The notes under the pieces were generated by a model, which saw nothing but the letters and a program-made list of their open reading frames with translations, was not told the DNA's origin and did not search any database. DNA of 64,000 nt from Gnetum montanum (taxonomy: Eukaryota > Streptophyta > Gnetopsida > Gnetales > Gnetaceae). Of this stretch, positions 42,783 to 54,720 are shown in pieces. Position 1 is the stretch's first letter. Each line of letters begins with the position of its first letter. The translations under genes were made by a program, and so were the position numbers. The stretch spans positions 150,247 through 214,246 of the forward strand of contig MNCI01035277.1 of the NCBI GenBank assembly GCA_015680685.1. The letters are read 5' to 3'.

Positions 42783-43506
42783 TTACACTTGTGAAGCATA
42801 ATGGTATGGTTAAGAGTAATCAAGGCATATAATTTTTATCATTTTGTGTTTTATGGTTTTGGTGCTTGAAGAGAGAGATAGAATAATTTTATGACTAATT
42901 CAATTTAACTAACTAACTAATCCTTAACTATTCCTAACATAAGCATTTGGTCCCACTTGCTGTACACGTTGTGAACCCACATATCCACTATTGGGTTGCC
43001 AAGCGCTATGTTATTGGGCTCACCAAGTAATAACATTGTTGGTATTACCAAGCAAATACGTGTTATGCTCGAAGTAGGTGTACTTATGTATTTAATCTAT
43101 CTAGCTTATCTTGCTTAATTAGCTTAATTACCAGAGAACATTAAATAATTAACTGAAAGCATTAAATACATAAATAAATATCTAAACTATCCAGAATGCT
43201 GCAAGGTTTATCAAGAAGCTCGTTTTTATTGCCGTACACACTATCGTGCTCAGGTACAACAATGCTCGAATAAGTATTCGTATCTCCTACTGTGGCCAAT
43301 AGGGAAAATATTCAAACTCTCAAATGGAAAAATTGCAAGAGCTCTGCTACTACTATGATAGAACATGTTATAAATGCAGTTGATGAGCTCGTATTTATAG
43401 GTAAAAGTAGACCTTGCGTTGATGGGGCCTAGTCGATGCATGAAATGATGCATTAATGGGGCCAAGTCGATAGGGCTGAGTCGATACAGCCAATCGCGAC
43501 TCATCA
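42783..43506 (-). repeat. A1 5' LTR, 3' end deleted
   Basis: On the minus strand it starts TGATGAGTCGC at 43506 and aligns with A2 LTR positions 2549 to about 1613. TATAAATA is at 43399-43392. The last part and the primer binding site are gone. The flank ctaag (43507-43511) is the candidate target-site copy. Confidence 0.8.
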
Positions 43507-43511
43507 CTAAG

Positions 43512-46500
43512 TAACATTGAATTATAAAAAAATTCATCATGCATATATTTTCTATTGAATACAACCCTTAGTTCAATTGTATATCAATCACCTACCATTG
43601 CTTGGTATGTAAAATAAAAAACGAGACCTTTTGCAAGAAATCCAAAAACATTAAAGAGCGTAGAGCAGCCCCACTAGGAGGAGGTTGTTTGCAAATGGAG
43701 ATGCATTTGCACTAAATCCCACTTCACAATTCCATTGAGCCTTCCTTAAGTTACTAGGCTAGTATCATAAAGTGCTCATCTCCAGGTTTGACTATGTTTA
43801 ACAATTAGCCATTAGCAATTTCAATTCATAAATATTCACAAGCTCAATATGACCAGAATTGTTCACTGCCAAGTTTTTTCTTAGCATATTTGTCCTACAC
43901 TCCTGCCTAAAGCCAATAGTTGTGAGCCCTCTTGGTCAACCCAAAAGACTAATTAATTGATATAACGGATTTGAGAATCAATTTTTGACCGTTGCAGAAC
44001 AAATTATATTTGAAAATTGCAAAGCCCCCAAGAAAGTGAATTTGCTTTTAGATATTTTCTTGCCAGTCCAAGTTCAAACACAGTTGCAGAATTTTGCGTA
44101 CGGAGACAGCAGAATGTGTACAACACAGATCACTAAGTTTGAATAGAGAAGCCAAAAACAGAAAGGCCATAAAAAAATTGACATTCACGGGAGACAGAGC
44201 CAAGGTTTTAAATTAATTCAAAGGAAAAAGATATTGTCAATATATATAATAATTTTAAAAATATTTTTTCTTTGAATATCGACAATTGCAAAAAGTATTT
44301 ACCAAATACATTGCATTCTGACCGGAATGTGTTGAAGAACAAACCGTAAAATGCCAAAAAGTAGGTTGAACAAAAGAGTTTGCTGATCTAACTTAAGGTT
44401 GTCAGGAGAATTGCTGATGCAAACCTTGCATGCTTAACAACGTTTCCCAGAAATTTTTATTTTCAATGAGATCTGCAAGAACAAAGTAGTAAAATACTCT
44501 GAAACTTATTTCAGGGGATATTCCCATCAATTGTACAGCTACGCAACTGTCATCTCAGCGTTGAATCTGCACCAACTGACAACATCACAGATTTTAAACA
44601 CAAGGTTGAATATCCATGTTCCATTGTCTTATACGCTTTCTTAATTTATTCTGATTGCTTGATGGTTGAAAATAACAAAAACAAAAAAGCATTATAAGAA
44701 ACCATAAAAACAAAGAGTTATGACATGATTAAGGCTGTTCTGTTCCAGTTACTTTGCAGGGCTCTTTCGCTTTAAAGATTCCAAAGACCACTTGTTCCCT
44801 TCTCTTCAAAACTGTCGTTGATTGGAAGTCTCAAAGAATTACTAAGCTTGACAGCCCAGAAAGTGAAAAAAACCCCAAGTCCCGTACAAATTCTTCATCC
44901 AAAGTCCATATATAATGATTTTACCAAGAAAAATCTGACAGACGTGACTAGGTGATACTTGAGAAGCTCTGCTACATGGTTGCATTTATCAGACACTACT
45001 TTCTCATATTGGAAGAAGTATCAATTTTCAAAAGCTAAAGCATGGCAAGCACGATACCTTTTCTTAAGTTGGTTGCAGCAGCAACCGACCCACCTGCAGA
45101 AATTATGAATTAGAAAGGACATTAAATGCCGGGCCACTACCGTCATTAAGATTGAAGCTCTTGAGTTGCAGGTGTGACCTGGTAAGAAAATTGAAGTAAC
45201 AATTGGCCTGTAGTAATAAGTAATAATTGCAACCTCCAAATTGCAAAATTATGAGTTATACGTGTTGTCAGTTTGTGTGATTGTCTCTGAGAATTTTGTC
45301 ATGGTTTGGGGTTTTAATAATTTTTCCTTCCGTAAAAAAGTCCATGTTATAAAACTAAGAATTTCCCAAAGAAGAATCACTCCATGAACAGCAGAAGTGC
45401 AAACATTCAAATAATGGGTCCCACTTTGCAGCTCTTTTTCTATGACTGGTTTTTGCCAACCCTGTCAAAATTTCGTTGAAAATGAAACCATACATGGCAT
45501 TTCTGGTGTTAAAGTCTTAACTGAGTCCATTAAAAATGGATAAATTGATAAAAAAACGGTATAGATCATGAATTTGTGCTCAACTCAGGCCGGTGCAATT
45601 TCATGCTAAGAATAAAAAGGTTCCGGGTAAGACTTTTGTATAAGGGGTAAAATCTAATTTTAGAAAAGTACCCTAGCGATTGCTTCTGCAGCGAATTGCT
45701 CTTGATACTTTGACGGTGTTTAAAAGTTTTTGTTTTTTGTATTTTATTTTAAAAGCCGTAATAATCCCTACCATTACCGATCTTGCCATTAAGTAGCTTG
45801 TAGTATTAACTTCAAGAATTCAACCTTACTTCAAAAAGCTGTCATTATATCGGGTTGCGATACCTCCTCTATCTTCGAAATTCAAGAACGATCAACAAAA
45901 CAAACAAAAATATCATAATTATCATTCTACCTTTATTCCAGTTATATACAGTATGCCTGATTTACTCTAGCCTTGATTTATTCTACTTTGTGTTTACCTT
46001 TCCAAATTTTGTATTTTTTTATGGTGTTTTATTCATCAATACTTGGGTTCAATAACCATCTCCATCTCTTCCCCCACCTCTCAGCCCCCAACCAAACTCC
46101 ACTACTTCCCAATTAAAGGGAGATTGTTATGGTAGACCTCTAAAAACCAAAAAATTTATTAAAAAAAATAACAATGATACATCCACATTAAAGATCCGTT
46201 GGTTCATAACCAAAAGAACTAGACAAAAAGTACATTACATCATAGCTTCAAAACACCAATAAACTGACCAAGAGAGAAAAGAAAGGCTCAATGGTTTTGG
46301 AGGTGCCAATCCTAATTTCCACCCTTCTAACTAATCCTAAAAAATCTTCCTTTTGGATTAAGAAAATGATCAAGCATTGCCCTCTATCAAAAGCACTCTT
46401 TTATGTTTGCACTTCGAACAAGAGGCTTCCTATAAATCAAAATAAATCTATCATGTCCTTATTCCCAAATAGAGGTATTGCGCAACAAAGATGGTGTGGC

Positions 46501-46529
46501 TTCATAACAAATGAATTAATTATTACAAT
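43512..46529. other. AT-rich non-repetitive-looking stretch, no gene recognised
   Basis: No transposon coding, LTR or tandem repeat is seen. Short ORFs (43250-43564, 45021-45239, 45855-46055, 46291-46539) have no recognisable domains. It may be older intergenic DNA or intron sequence. Confidence 0.4.
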
Positions 46530-46630
46530 GAGGTGTTAGCCTAGTAGTAAGACTCTTGATTTGAAAGCTTCAAGTCATGGGTTTGATTCTGATGGGCAAT
46601 GCTAAGTTATATATCTTAGGGTATACTTAT
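46530..46630 (+). mobile_element. tRNA-derived SINE with target-site duplication
   Basis: It starts gaggtgttagcctagtagta, with a Pol III A box (ttagcctagtag, 46536-46547) and B box (ggtttgattct, 46580-46590) spaced as in tRNA genes. Eight-base direct repeats attacaat flank it at 46522-46529 and 46631-46638. The body is short (101 bp) and ends in a T/A-rich tail. The extended anticodon region and the duplication argue against a functional tRNA. Confidence 0.75.
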
Positions 46631-46638
46631 ATTACAAT

Positions 46639-48390
46639 TATTTTAGCATTCCAACACAACACACCATCCTTCCCCCTACAATAAGACTTGAAAGGTCAAG
46701 TTGCAACAATACCCAAAGGGGCACATTGTAATAATGAGCATGTCTCTTAATGTGACCTTTGGGGGTTTGACTTGATGTATTTATACCCACAAATTAGAGG
46801 TCATGCAAGCATGGAGTTGAAAAATTAAAGAAAAAGTAATTAATGGGTGCTAGGTGAAGTGAGATAGGAAGAAAAAGTAATTTGCATAAATTTTATTATT
46901 TAATTTAATGCATGTAATTAATTCTTTAATGTTGTTAGATGTGTTTCAATAAATTAGCTTATTGTTATTGCTATTATTGTTGTTGTTAATTTTTTTATAA
47001 GTGAATGCAATTTGCTTGTTAGAATATTTTGTTAAAGTTTTGTATCCTTTATTTTACGACTATTAGAGCCTAATTATAGATCTTCTAAATATTTTATGAT
47101 TAAATATTTAATTCCAATTACCTCAAGAAGTTTTTCTTCTCATTAGTTATTATGCTTTTACAAGTATTTGGCTATGCATATTTTATTCTTTATGCACATT
47201 TAGTTATGTATATTCATGTTTTATTACGCACATCTAGTTATGCATCTTTTTATTTTATTATGCATATGTGATTATATAATACTTTGTTCATGGAGCAATT
47301 TATAATTGTCACCCTACCCAGGTCATATTCCTTATTACCTTTTGTTATTAAACTAGGATTTGAAGTTCATTTTTAATTATAATAAAATATTGCATAAATT
47401 AGCCTTGTTAAGGAAGTACCTTAAGATGATATCCTACCTAAAATCTAAATTTACCAATGTGTCTAGAATGTTTGAAAATGTAGATTTTATCTCTTGGTTC
47501 ACTAGAATTATAGTTACAATTTTCAAGATATCACATTTTCTAGTTTGCTCAAATATTGTAGAAGTTTTGGCATTTGAACTAGGCCACTATGATAAGTAAT
47601 GCCTAGATAAGATTTCAGCATACAAGTAAGTAGAATACTTGATGAGGATCTTGTAGATTCAAATAGAATTTGATTTAGAGTTTCAGTGTGCATGTTATGA
47701 GAGGTTGAACATTGAGGGTATTACTAGAGAAAGAAAATGGGAAAAGAACTTATAAAAATTGTTTATGTTAAAAACAAGTAAAAAATCAAAATTTTAAAAA
47801 TCAACAAAAAAAGTAGGTTCACGTGTGAAGTAAAGAAAAAGAAGGGCATATAATATGTTATATGCATATTATGTATCATACTTTTTTCTCACTTCCATGT
47901 CCACTGCCTCTCTACCTTTTCCTCTGCCACATTTTTTTTGGTTGTTGAATTTTTCCACTATTGTTTTGTAAAACTATATCCCATCACATTTTTCCAAAAA
48001 GATATTTTTGACCTTTTCTTCTTCGTTTTGAAGACAATTTGAGTTCGGTTTCTTTTGTTCTTCCCCTTATAAATAGGTATTGGCCTTAGATACTGTGGAA
48101 GAATTTCATATGTGATGAGTTAAGTGAAGTAAACACAAATTGAGAGCATTAGGGAGAAGAGGAAGATCCTAAGAGAATTTTGAGAGCTTTACTAGCACAA
48201 GTAAGAAAGGAAATATTAATTTTTTTTCATATGGCTATGTTATTTTGTTGTGGATTTTCTATTCCTCTTCTTCTACAATTTTGATTATTACGCTGATATT
48301 TTGCCAGCTTTGGTTATTTTGGGCTTATTTTGGTATTTTATTTGTGTTCTGCCCCTTTTTCTGTCTTTTGGCAAATTTCTAGAACTAGCT
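46639..48390. other. AT-rich intergenic stretch with one promoter-like site
   Basis: No coding domain. An imperfect inverted repeat lies around 46708-46770 (cccaaagg...cctttggg). At 48069-48077 ttataaata is followed by a purine-rich leader and acaagtaag (about 48200), which resembles a splice donor. This could be the start of a gene or a solo promoter fragment, but no exon follows before the MITE. Confidence 0.35.
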
Positions 48391-48743
48391 TATATATATA
48401 TATATATATATAGGCCGAGATGATTTTAAAAAAATGATGTTAATGAAGCCTGACTACTGGACGAGGTAACAAGATAACTAAAAATGAAATCACTCATCCC
48501 TCTGTTTCTCTACCACTTACCCAATTTAGTTTTACCCTCTCGGTCAAGTTTGCTCTTTCTTTAATTGTTCATGAAACATGAACAATCAAACATGAACAAT
48601 CAAAGAAAGAGCAAACTTGACCGAGAGGGTAAAACTAAATTGGGTAAGTGGTAGAGAAACAGAGGGATGAGTGATTCTGTTTTTAGTTATCTTTTCGTTA
48701 ACATCATTTTTTTTTAAATCATCTTAGCCTATATATATATATA
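48391..48743. mobile_element. Foldback MITE inserted in a (TA)n tract
   Basis: 48412-48730 is almost entirely self-complementary: the left arm from aggccgagatgattt and the right arm ending aaatcatcttagcct pair over about 140-150 bp, with a short centre of repeated catgaacaatcaa. The left arm has about 24 extra bases (near 48446-48470). Both ends lie in TATATA runs (48391-48411 and 48731-48743), so the target duplication is TA or hidden in the microsatellite. No coding capacity. Confidence 0.8.
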
Positions 48744-48756
48744 TCTAAGCTAGTGA

Positions 48757-50395
48757 AGCGGTTTCGTGGGCTATGAGTAGAATTTAATTATTTTTTAAGT
48801 TATCATCACTATTTGCATTCCAAATAATATGTACTGGTAAACATAAATTGGTTAAAATAAAAGTTTATATATTTTGTATATGTTGATGAAGGAATACATT
48901 GCACAATTATTACAACAAACATTACCGAGTTGTATAATAACATTAGGCAAAAGGCAAAATACAACGATAACTATGAACTCAATATGCCTAATCCTCCAAT
49001 TGCGCAAAACAAAATTTCTGTGCAATTCTACTTTGGAGATGTTTAGCATCTAAAATATTTTTGTATCTTTGCACATAGAAAGGAGGATGAATCTTTAAAG
49101 AATCAATGGTCTTGACTTCAGATAATGCAACAAACGTTAGACCCGTAAGATCTCTTATGTAGCGGTTTCATGGGCTATAAGTAGAATTTCATTTTTATTT
49201 TTTATTTTTTAAGTTATCATCACTATTTGCATTCCAAATAATATATACTGGTAAACATAAATTGGTTAAAATAAAAGTTTATATATTTCGTATATGTTGA
49301 TGAAGGAATACATTGCACAATTATTGCAACAAACATTACAGAGCTATATAATAGCATTGAGCAAAAGGAAAAATATAACGATAACTGTGAAGTCAATATG
49401 CCTAATCCTCCAATTGCGCAAAACAAACTTCCTGTACAATTCTACTTTGGAGATGTTTAGCATCTGAAATTTTTCTGTATGTTTGCACATAGAAAGAAGG
49501 ATGAATCTTTAAAGAATCAATGGTCTTGACTCTAGATAATGCAATAAATGTTAGACTTGTAAGTTCTCTTATGTAGCGGTTTCGTGGGCTATGAGTAAAA
49601 TTTAATTATTATTTTTTATTTTTTAAGTTATCATTACTATTTTCATTCCAAATAATGTATACTAGTAAACATAAATTGGTTAAAATAAAAGTTTATATAT
49701 TTCGTATATGTTGATGAAGGAATACATTGCACAATTATTGCAACAAACATTATAGAGCTGTATAATAGCGTTGAGCAAAAGACAAAATACAATGATAACT
49801 GTGAACTCAATATGCCTAATCCTCTAATTGTGCAAAACAAACTTCCTGTGCAATTCTACTTTGGAGATGTTTATCATTTGAAATATTTTTGTATGTTTGC
49901 ACATAGAAAGGAGGATGAATCTTTAAAGAATCAATGGTCTTGACTCCAAATAATGTAACAAATATTAGACTCGTAAGTTCTCTTATGGAGTGGTTTCGTG
50001 GGCTATGAGTAGAATTTAATTATTTTTTTTATTTTTTAAGTTATCATCAGTATTTGCATTCCAAATAATATATACTGGTAAACATAAATTGGTTAAGATA
50101 AAAGTTTATATATTTCATATATGTTGATGAAGGAATCCACTGCATAATTATTGCAACAAACATTACAGAGCTATATAATAGCATTGAGCAAAAGGCAAAA
50201 TACAACGATAATTGTGAACTCAATATGCCTAATCCTCCAATTGCTCAAAACAAACTTTTTGTGCAATTCTACTTTGGAAATGTTTAGTATTTGAAATCTT
50301 TCTGTATTTTTGCACAGAGAAAGGAGGATGAATCTTCAAAGAATCAATGGTCTTGACTCTAGATAATGCAACAAATGTTAGACCCGTAACTTCTC
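48757..50395 (-). repeat. Four tandem copies (404-414 bp) of a PIF1-like helicase tail
   Basis: Units start at 48757, 49161, 49575 and 49989, each with agcggtttcgtgggct or a close variant. On the minus strand each contains the last codons of the helicase ORF from around motif VI (FVALSRVKTIDSLK...), its stop region and a 3' flank ending CCCACGAAACCGCT. Only the fourth continues into the upstream helicase sequence, so units 1-3 are tail-only copies. Confidence 0.8.
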
Positions 50396-50604
50396 TTGAA
50401 CCGATGTCAATAGTAGCCTTATCTAGTGTCATTCCTTGAGATTTATGAATAGTCATGGCCCATGCCAACTGTAACGGTATTTGACAAGATGCTCCTTGGA
50501 CCACAGGTATAATTGGCACATGATGAGGATTACCATTATCAAATGCACATCCAATGTAGGAGTCAAAATCAATAATAACATACAATGGTAATGCAAGTGG
50601 TTGT
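50229..50604 (-). pseudogene. PIF1-like helicase C-terminus (possibly a Helitron RepHel)
   Basis: PIF1 helicases unwind DNA; a PIF1-type domain also forms the C-terminus of Helitron rolling-circle transposases. The minus strand reads LPLYVIIDFDSYIG, then CQIPLQLAWAMTIHKSQGMT, LDKATIDIGSREVTGLTFVA and LSRVKTIDSLKIHPPF, which cover the last conserved helicase motifs, and ends at 50229. The open frame runs without a break to 50604, where the T3 LTR begins, so T3 interrupted it and the upstream part must lie beyond 64000. The tail is repeated three more times downstream. Host gene or Helitron cannot be decided here; the tandem tails favour a mobile origin. Confidence 0.7.
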
Positions 50605-52970
50605 TGTAATGGTCAAAAACGTCGATGGTTGGAACACCGAGAGATTACTGGGCGTACAACCTAACCCTGGATCTATGTGAGGGCTGTACTAGAGAAATCG
50701 GAAATAGGGTGCCCTGAACGATTTGGTCGATCAAACAAGAACTTAATCGATGTACAATAACCTTTCATAAACAATTGTTTTAATATGTCATGCATGGAGG
50801 TTGAAGTAAAGAAAATCATAGTACATAGAAAAGCATAAGAGAGTATATGATTGAGTGATAAATGTAAACAGATGCACAATGATACAAAGTATAGTGAAAT
50901 AAAATGAAATGGGTTTGAGTGAGAGAGTGCACTGCCCCAAGATCATGGGATTTAATCTTTGTTTGGCTGAAGAAGGTGTACAACTAGTATGCAGTACTAG
51001 ACAGGCACAGCTTACAATAGAACGGTATGGTCACAGCTCCTTGACTACTGCCAATGGCTTGCTAACAGGAATTGATGAGTTGGTGTTTGCTGGGCTAAGA
51101 GAGATTTGGGAAGTGCTGCTGTTGGGACTCGTAGTTCATCAACCTTCTTCTTGCCAGTCTCTTTGCCAAAGCTAATCGCCAGAAAACCAAATGCCAAAAT
51201 GCTAGTCGCTAATTGTAAGAAAGCCAAGCCACAAAGCCTACCACAAGAAAGGTAATTCCAAAATCCAACCCTTTGAATGTTGTTCGTTGGGCTATTTATG
51301 GAGCTAGAAGTGGGAGAGAGATGTGATTTGGATGCCATGTGTCCTGGGTCCCACAAGGTGCAAACATGGATGTGTCATACTACTATGTAGTGCTATGCTG
51401 TAGTGTCACGCTAATGTGCTACGCTGTAGTGTTATGATGATGTGCTACACTACAGTGTAATAAGGCTAGACATGAAACCTACTAAGATGTTACCATACTT
51501 TTCAAACTACATGTGCCAAAATCTAGGGAACTACCATGTTTTTACAAAGAATGCCAATAATGAATGCAAAATGGAGCCTGTGCTCCAAGACTACGTCTTC
51601 CCTCCTCTTGCAAGTAGGGTCAAGCATAGATACAACTCTAGGAATTAACAGGGGATGGCAAAACAAAGCAAACTATTGATCTTGCCTGTTGAAGAGATGC
51701 TAGAGTAGAAATGACCACTACCAATGGGTTTTGGAGCTAACCAAAGATGTCCTGAGGCTTCCATGTGAGTGTTACGCTATTTACGTTGCCCAGTGTATTG
51801 GCGTAGTGTAGACACTGACACGCTATGCTAGTCTATGCTACATAGCGTAGCTGCCAATCTTGAGACAAACCTTGCCTGAAAGCTAAAAATACCCCTCTGA
51901 GGCCCAGCTAGGCAAGTAACTGCAACCATGCTTTTCATGTTGAAAGGCCTTGGGACCTACGAAGTTCATCCTTAGGACACTTTTGGGTTTTGTGTCCCCG
52001 CTACGCTGTGCAGTGTAGCAGCTAGTGTGACTTGAATCTTTACTTGATCTATAATGCTTTGTTAAGAAACTTTGCTTGGAATCCAAGGGCGAAGAGGGAT
52101 AGGCAGTCTTGGAGGTCGGAGCATGACCAAGTGCAAATCTTTTGCTAGAGCCACTTGACAAGGGACCTTCATGCCTTCTGATCCTACTATGCTACGTAGC
52201 ATAGCACCCAGTTTGGCCTGAATCTTGACTCATTTTGCAAATGTTTTGTCACAGGATGTTATTGATGTCATGGAGTGTTCGCAGAAAAAGCACTTTTGAT
52301 GGGCAAGGCATGGGAAAATATGTTCACTTCATTAAAATAGTCTGAGTGGAAGCATTGTCATAGTAGAACTTTACTATGCTGTGTAGCGTAGCACAACGTA
52401 GCACTTGAATGAAGATGATTTTTAACAAAATTTGCCACATTCTCCTATGTCATGCTGATCATGCTTCAAGGATGAAGTGGGGCAGGTACCCTAGAGGGTT
52501 GAATCATTGTCAGCTACATCATTGGTGCTTGATCAGTCTCCACTTGGCCTACTACGCTATGCAACGTAGTAGGTTTTGCAGTTAGAAAACTTGCCGAACT
52601 GTTTAGTCCATCCTGAACACTTTCAGCAACTCCTAGCATGGTCCCTGGGTGGACCGTCAATTAGGTTATGTGTCAAGCTGGGCAAGCTAGAGGGTGTAGC
52701 AAGCCTGTTAGCCTGGGAGATAGAAAATTTTCCGGACTGTACGGTCTATCCCTAGTGCCTCTTTTGTGTGAACTAGCATTATGGATGGGTGCTGTGTTGA
52801 TTGTGCTACAAAGGGTGGTAGGCAGGCTTGGAAGCAACTTTGCAGGCATTAGGACTTTCAGGGTGTCATGTTGTTTGCACGGTCCAACATGACACCATAC
52901 TTGTAGAGGTCCTTGCCCAAATTTCTGGACTATGCTGAATCATGAGAGTCTTGAAATTGATGGTGTTTCA
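50605..52970 (-). repeat. T3 3' LTR (2366 bp)
   Basis: On the minus strand it starts TGAAACACCATC at 52970 and ends TGACCATTACA at 50605. The last 150 bp match the T1 LTR end (CAGGGCACC, CCCTCACA, GATGTTTTCC-like). A TATA-like CATAAATAG is at 51300-51292. Inverted motifs of the type GCTACGCTG...CAGCGTAGC cluster near 51400, 51790, 52005, 52190, 52375 and 52555, at 170-190 bp spacing over the second half. Confidence 0.88.
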
Positions 52971-53040
52971 ATGACCCCTCTTTGTTGACTTCTGAAGGAT
53001 CTTTCTGAGAGACGTCGACAAAGAATATGAAACACCATGA
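52959..53040 (-). promoter_or_regulatory. T3 polypurine tract inside a long inverted repeat
   Basis: CAACAAAGAGGGGTCAT (52987-52971, minus) adjoins the LTR. The first LTR bases TGAAACACCAT are mirrored upstream by CATGGTGTTTCA (53036-53025), and the purine arm AACAAAG by CTTTGTCGAC, giving a two-part stem around the tract. Confidence 0.75.
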
Positions 53041-54720
53041 AGAACAAGACCCTAATATCGCTCTTTAGTGCTTGCTTGGATGGTGCTTCGCTATGCTTGA
53101 GAGTACTTGGAGAGTGATGTAAGATAGGGGGTAAGGGATGAATTTGTGGAAATAGGGTCAGGGAAGAAATTAATGTAGAATGTGACATCATGAAAACTAT
53201 TTCCATAGTGTGATCCCTCGTCAAAATGCTTATGAGGGAGTTAGCATGCATGGGTGTGTTTTTCTTTGGCCTTTGACCTCTCACTAGAGTGCTTAGAGAT
53301 GGTTGATTTATAGTCGAAGCGATTGTAAAGCAGTTATTGTGCCATTTGTTTTAAGTACTTGCCTTTTTTTTTTGTTTTTTTTTGTGGAAGCTTTTGTGCT
53401 TTTGCTTTTTTTTTTTGCTGCACACCCATGTTCACTTGAAGACAACCTTGTTGTCATTGTAGGATAGGTGTTTTCTCTCCGAGATGAGTTGTGTTACATC
53501 CATGTGGGGCTTTGACCTACCTATAGAGGCTTCCCATGAGACGAGTTGCATTACATCCATCATGGGCTTGGTGGTTGGGCATGTGAAAGGGATTTATGTG
53601 CATTAGGGAAGCTTGTGAAGGAAATACAGCAAATTGTAAGTATAGGAATGGTGATTAGGTTGGCTGAAGGGAGAATAGGATATGCAATCTCAAGTAGTTA
53701 GGCTGATTGAAGCGGGTACTTCAGAACAATATAGTGTCTCACTCTCATGGTGTGACGCATCTCTGAACAGTGCCATCTTGGCTTTTATCCTGCTTGGGAC
53801 ATTGCCAAGGTGGAAAGTGTTGCATCTGATGTATGTGATGTCCAAATCAGGAAGGCCAGTGCAGGCTTCGACAGTGATAGGCTAAAAAGTTTCAGTGGCC
53901 TTGTTGGAAATGAGCACTGAAGAGGCTAGGAGCGATGATGATGTAGGTGCTTAGGAATCCCTGCCAAAGGCAACCATCATGCAATCTAGCTACGAGGTGA
54001 GAAGCCTAACAACCGAATGCCTTTTTGAACTTAGACAATGGCGAGGGCTGGAGGATGACAACCTTATGGTTGGGCCACAATAGTGCTAGGACTCCAGTAG
54101 CAGGTGCTGATGGTGAGAGCTACGATCAAGATGATAGGCTATGGTGGTAGTAGCTCCAGAAGGTCAGCAAGATTTCAAATGACATCTTCGAAAGATTAGT
54201 AAGATGCCAGGGGTGACGATGCTACATGTGTCCAAAAGGATTTTTCCTTGATGAAGTGAACTTCATTTTGGAACTGCAACATCCCATCCCATGTTGTCAA
54301 GGAAACTTGAAGATGTGCACGCTCACTAATTCATAGGGTCATATGTGTGAGCTGGGAGGCGTTGCACTGTGAACCTAGTTTAAGGTCTTGGTAGACCATT
54401 AGATGTGCTAGTTTAAGGTCCTAGTAGACCACTGTGCTAGTTTAACATCGTAGTGGATGGGGGATGGCTAGTTTAAGGTTGTAGTAGATCATGCTATGGG
54501 TGCCAGTTTTATGTCATGGCCCAAAGACATGCTATTCCAATTTAACATCACAGCGGATGTTCTATGCCAGTTTTACGTCATAGCAGACAAGCTGTGCTAG
54601 TTTATAGTCATAGCAGACTATCTGTGCTAGTTTATAGTCATAGTGGACTATGCTATGCCAGTTTTACATCGTAGTGGACGTTTTGCTTACCTTGCTTTGT
54701 GTCTGGTGTAATCCTTCATG
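53041..54720 (-). repeat. T3 3' untranslated sequence with boundary repeats
   Basis: 53041-54370 shows no coding domain; it has a long T run on the plus strand (53360-53415) and two copies of gatgagttgtgttacatcca / gacgagttgcattacatcca (53483 and 53538). From 54375 to 54690 about eight units such as gtgctagtttaacatcgtag follow the integrase end, as in T1 and T2. Confidence 0.6.

Larger units (their letters stand above)
38026..43506 (-). mobile_element. Athila-type element A1, right-hand part (continues at 4012-3278)
   Basis: Minus strand: truncated 5' LTR 43506-42783, gag about 42660-40330, protease 40318-40028, RT, RNase H and integrase start 39889-38026. T2 interrupts it inside the integrase zinc-binding region, and the integrase C-terminus follows at 4012. 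A deletion joins the gag leader to the LTR interior, removing the primer binding site and about 137 bp of LTR by comparison with A2. It is the oldest layer of the nest and the most mutated. Confidence 0.8.

Noticed and set aside
46530-46600. Functional tRNA gene
   Set aside because: The anticodon region does not fold properly, there is no acceptor stem closure, and flanking direct repeats mark a SINE insertion.
46708-46770. Imperfect inverted repeat as a microRNA precursor or terminator
   Set aside because: The arms are short (about 15 bp) with several mismatches; nothing else supports a function.
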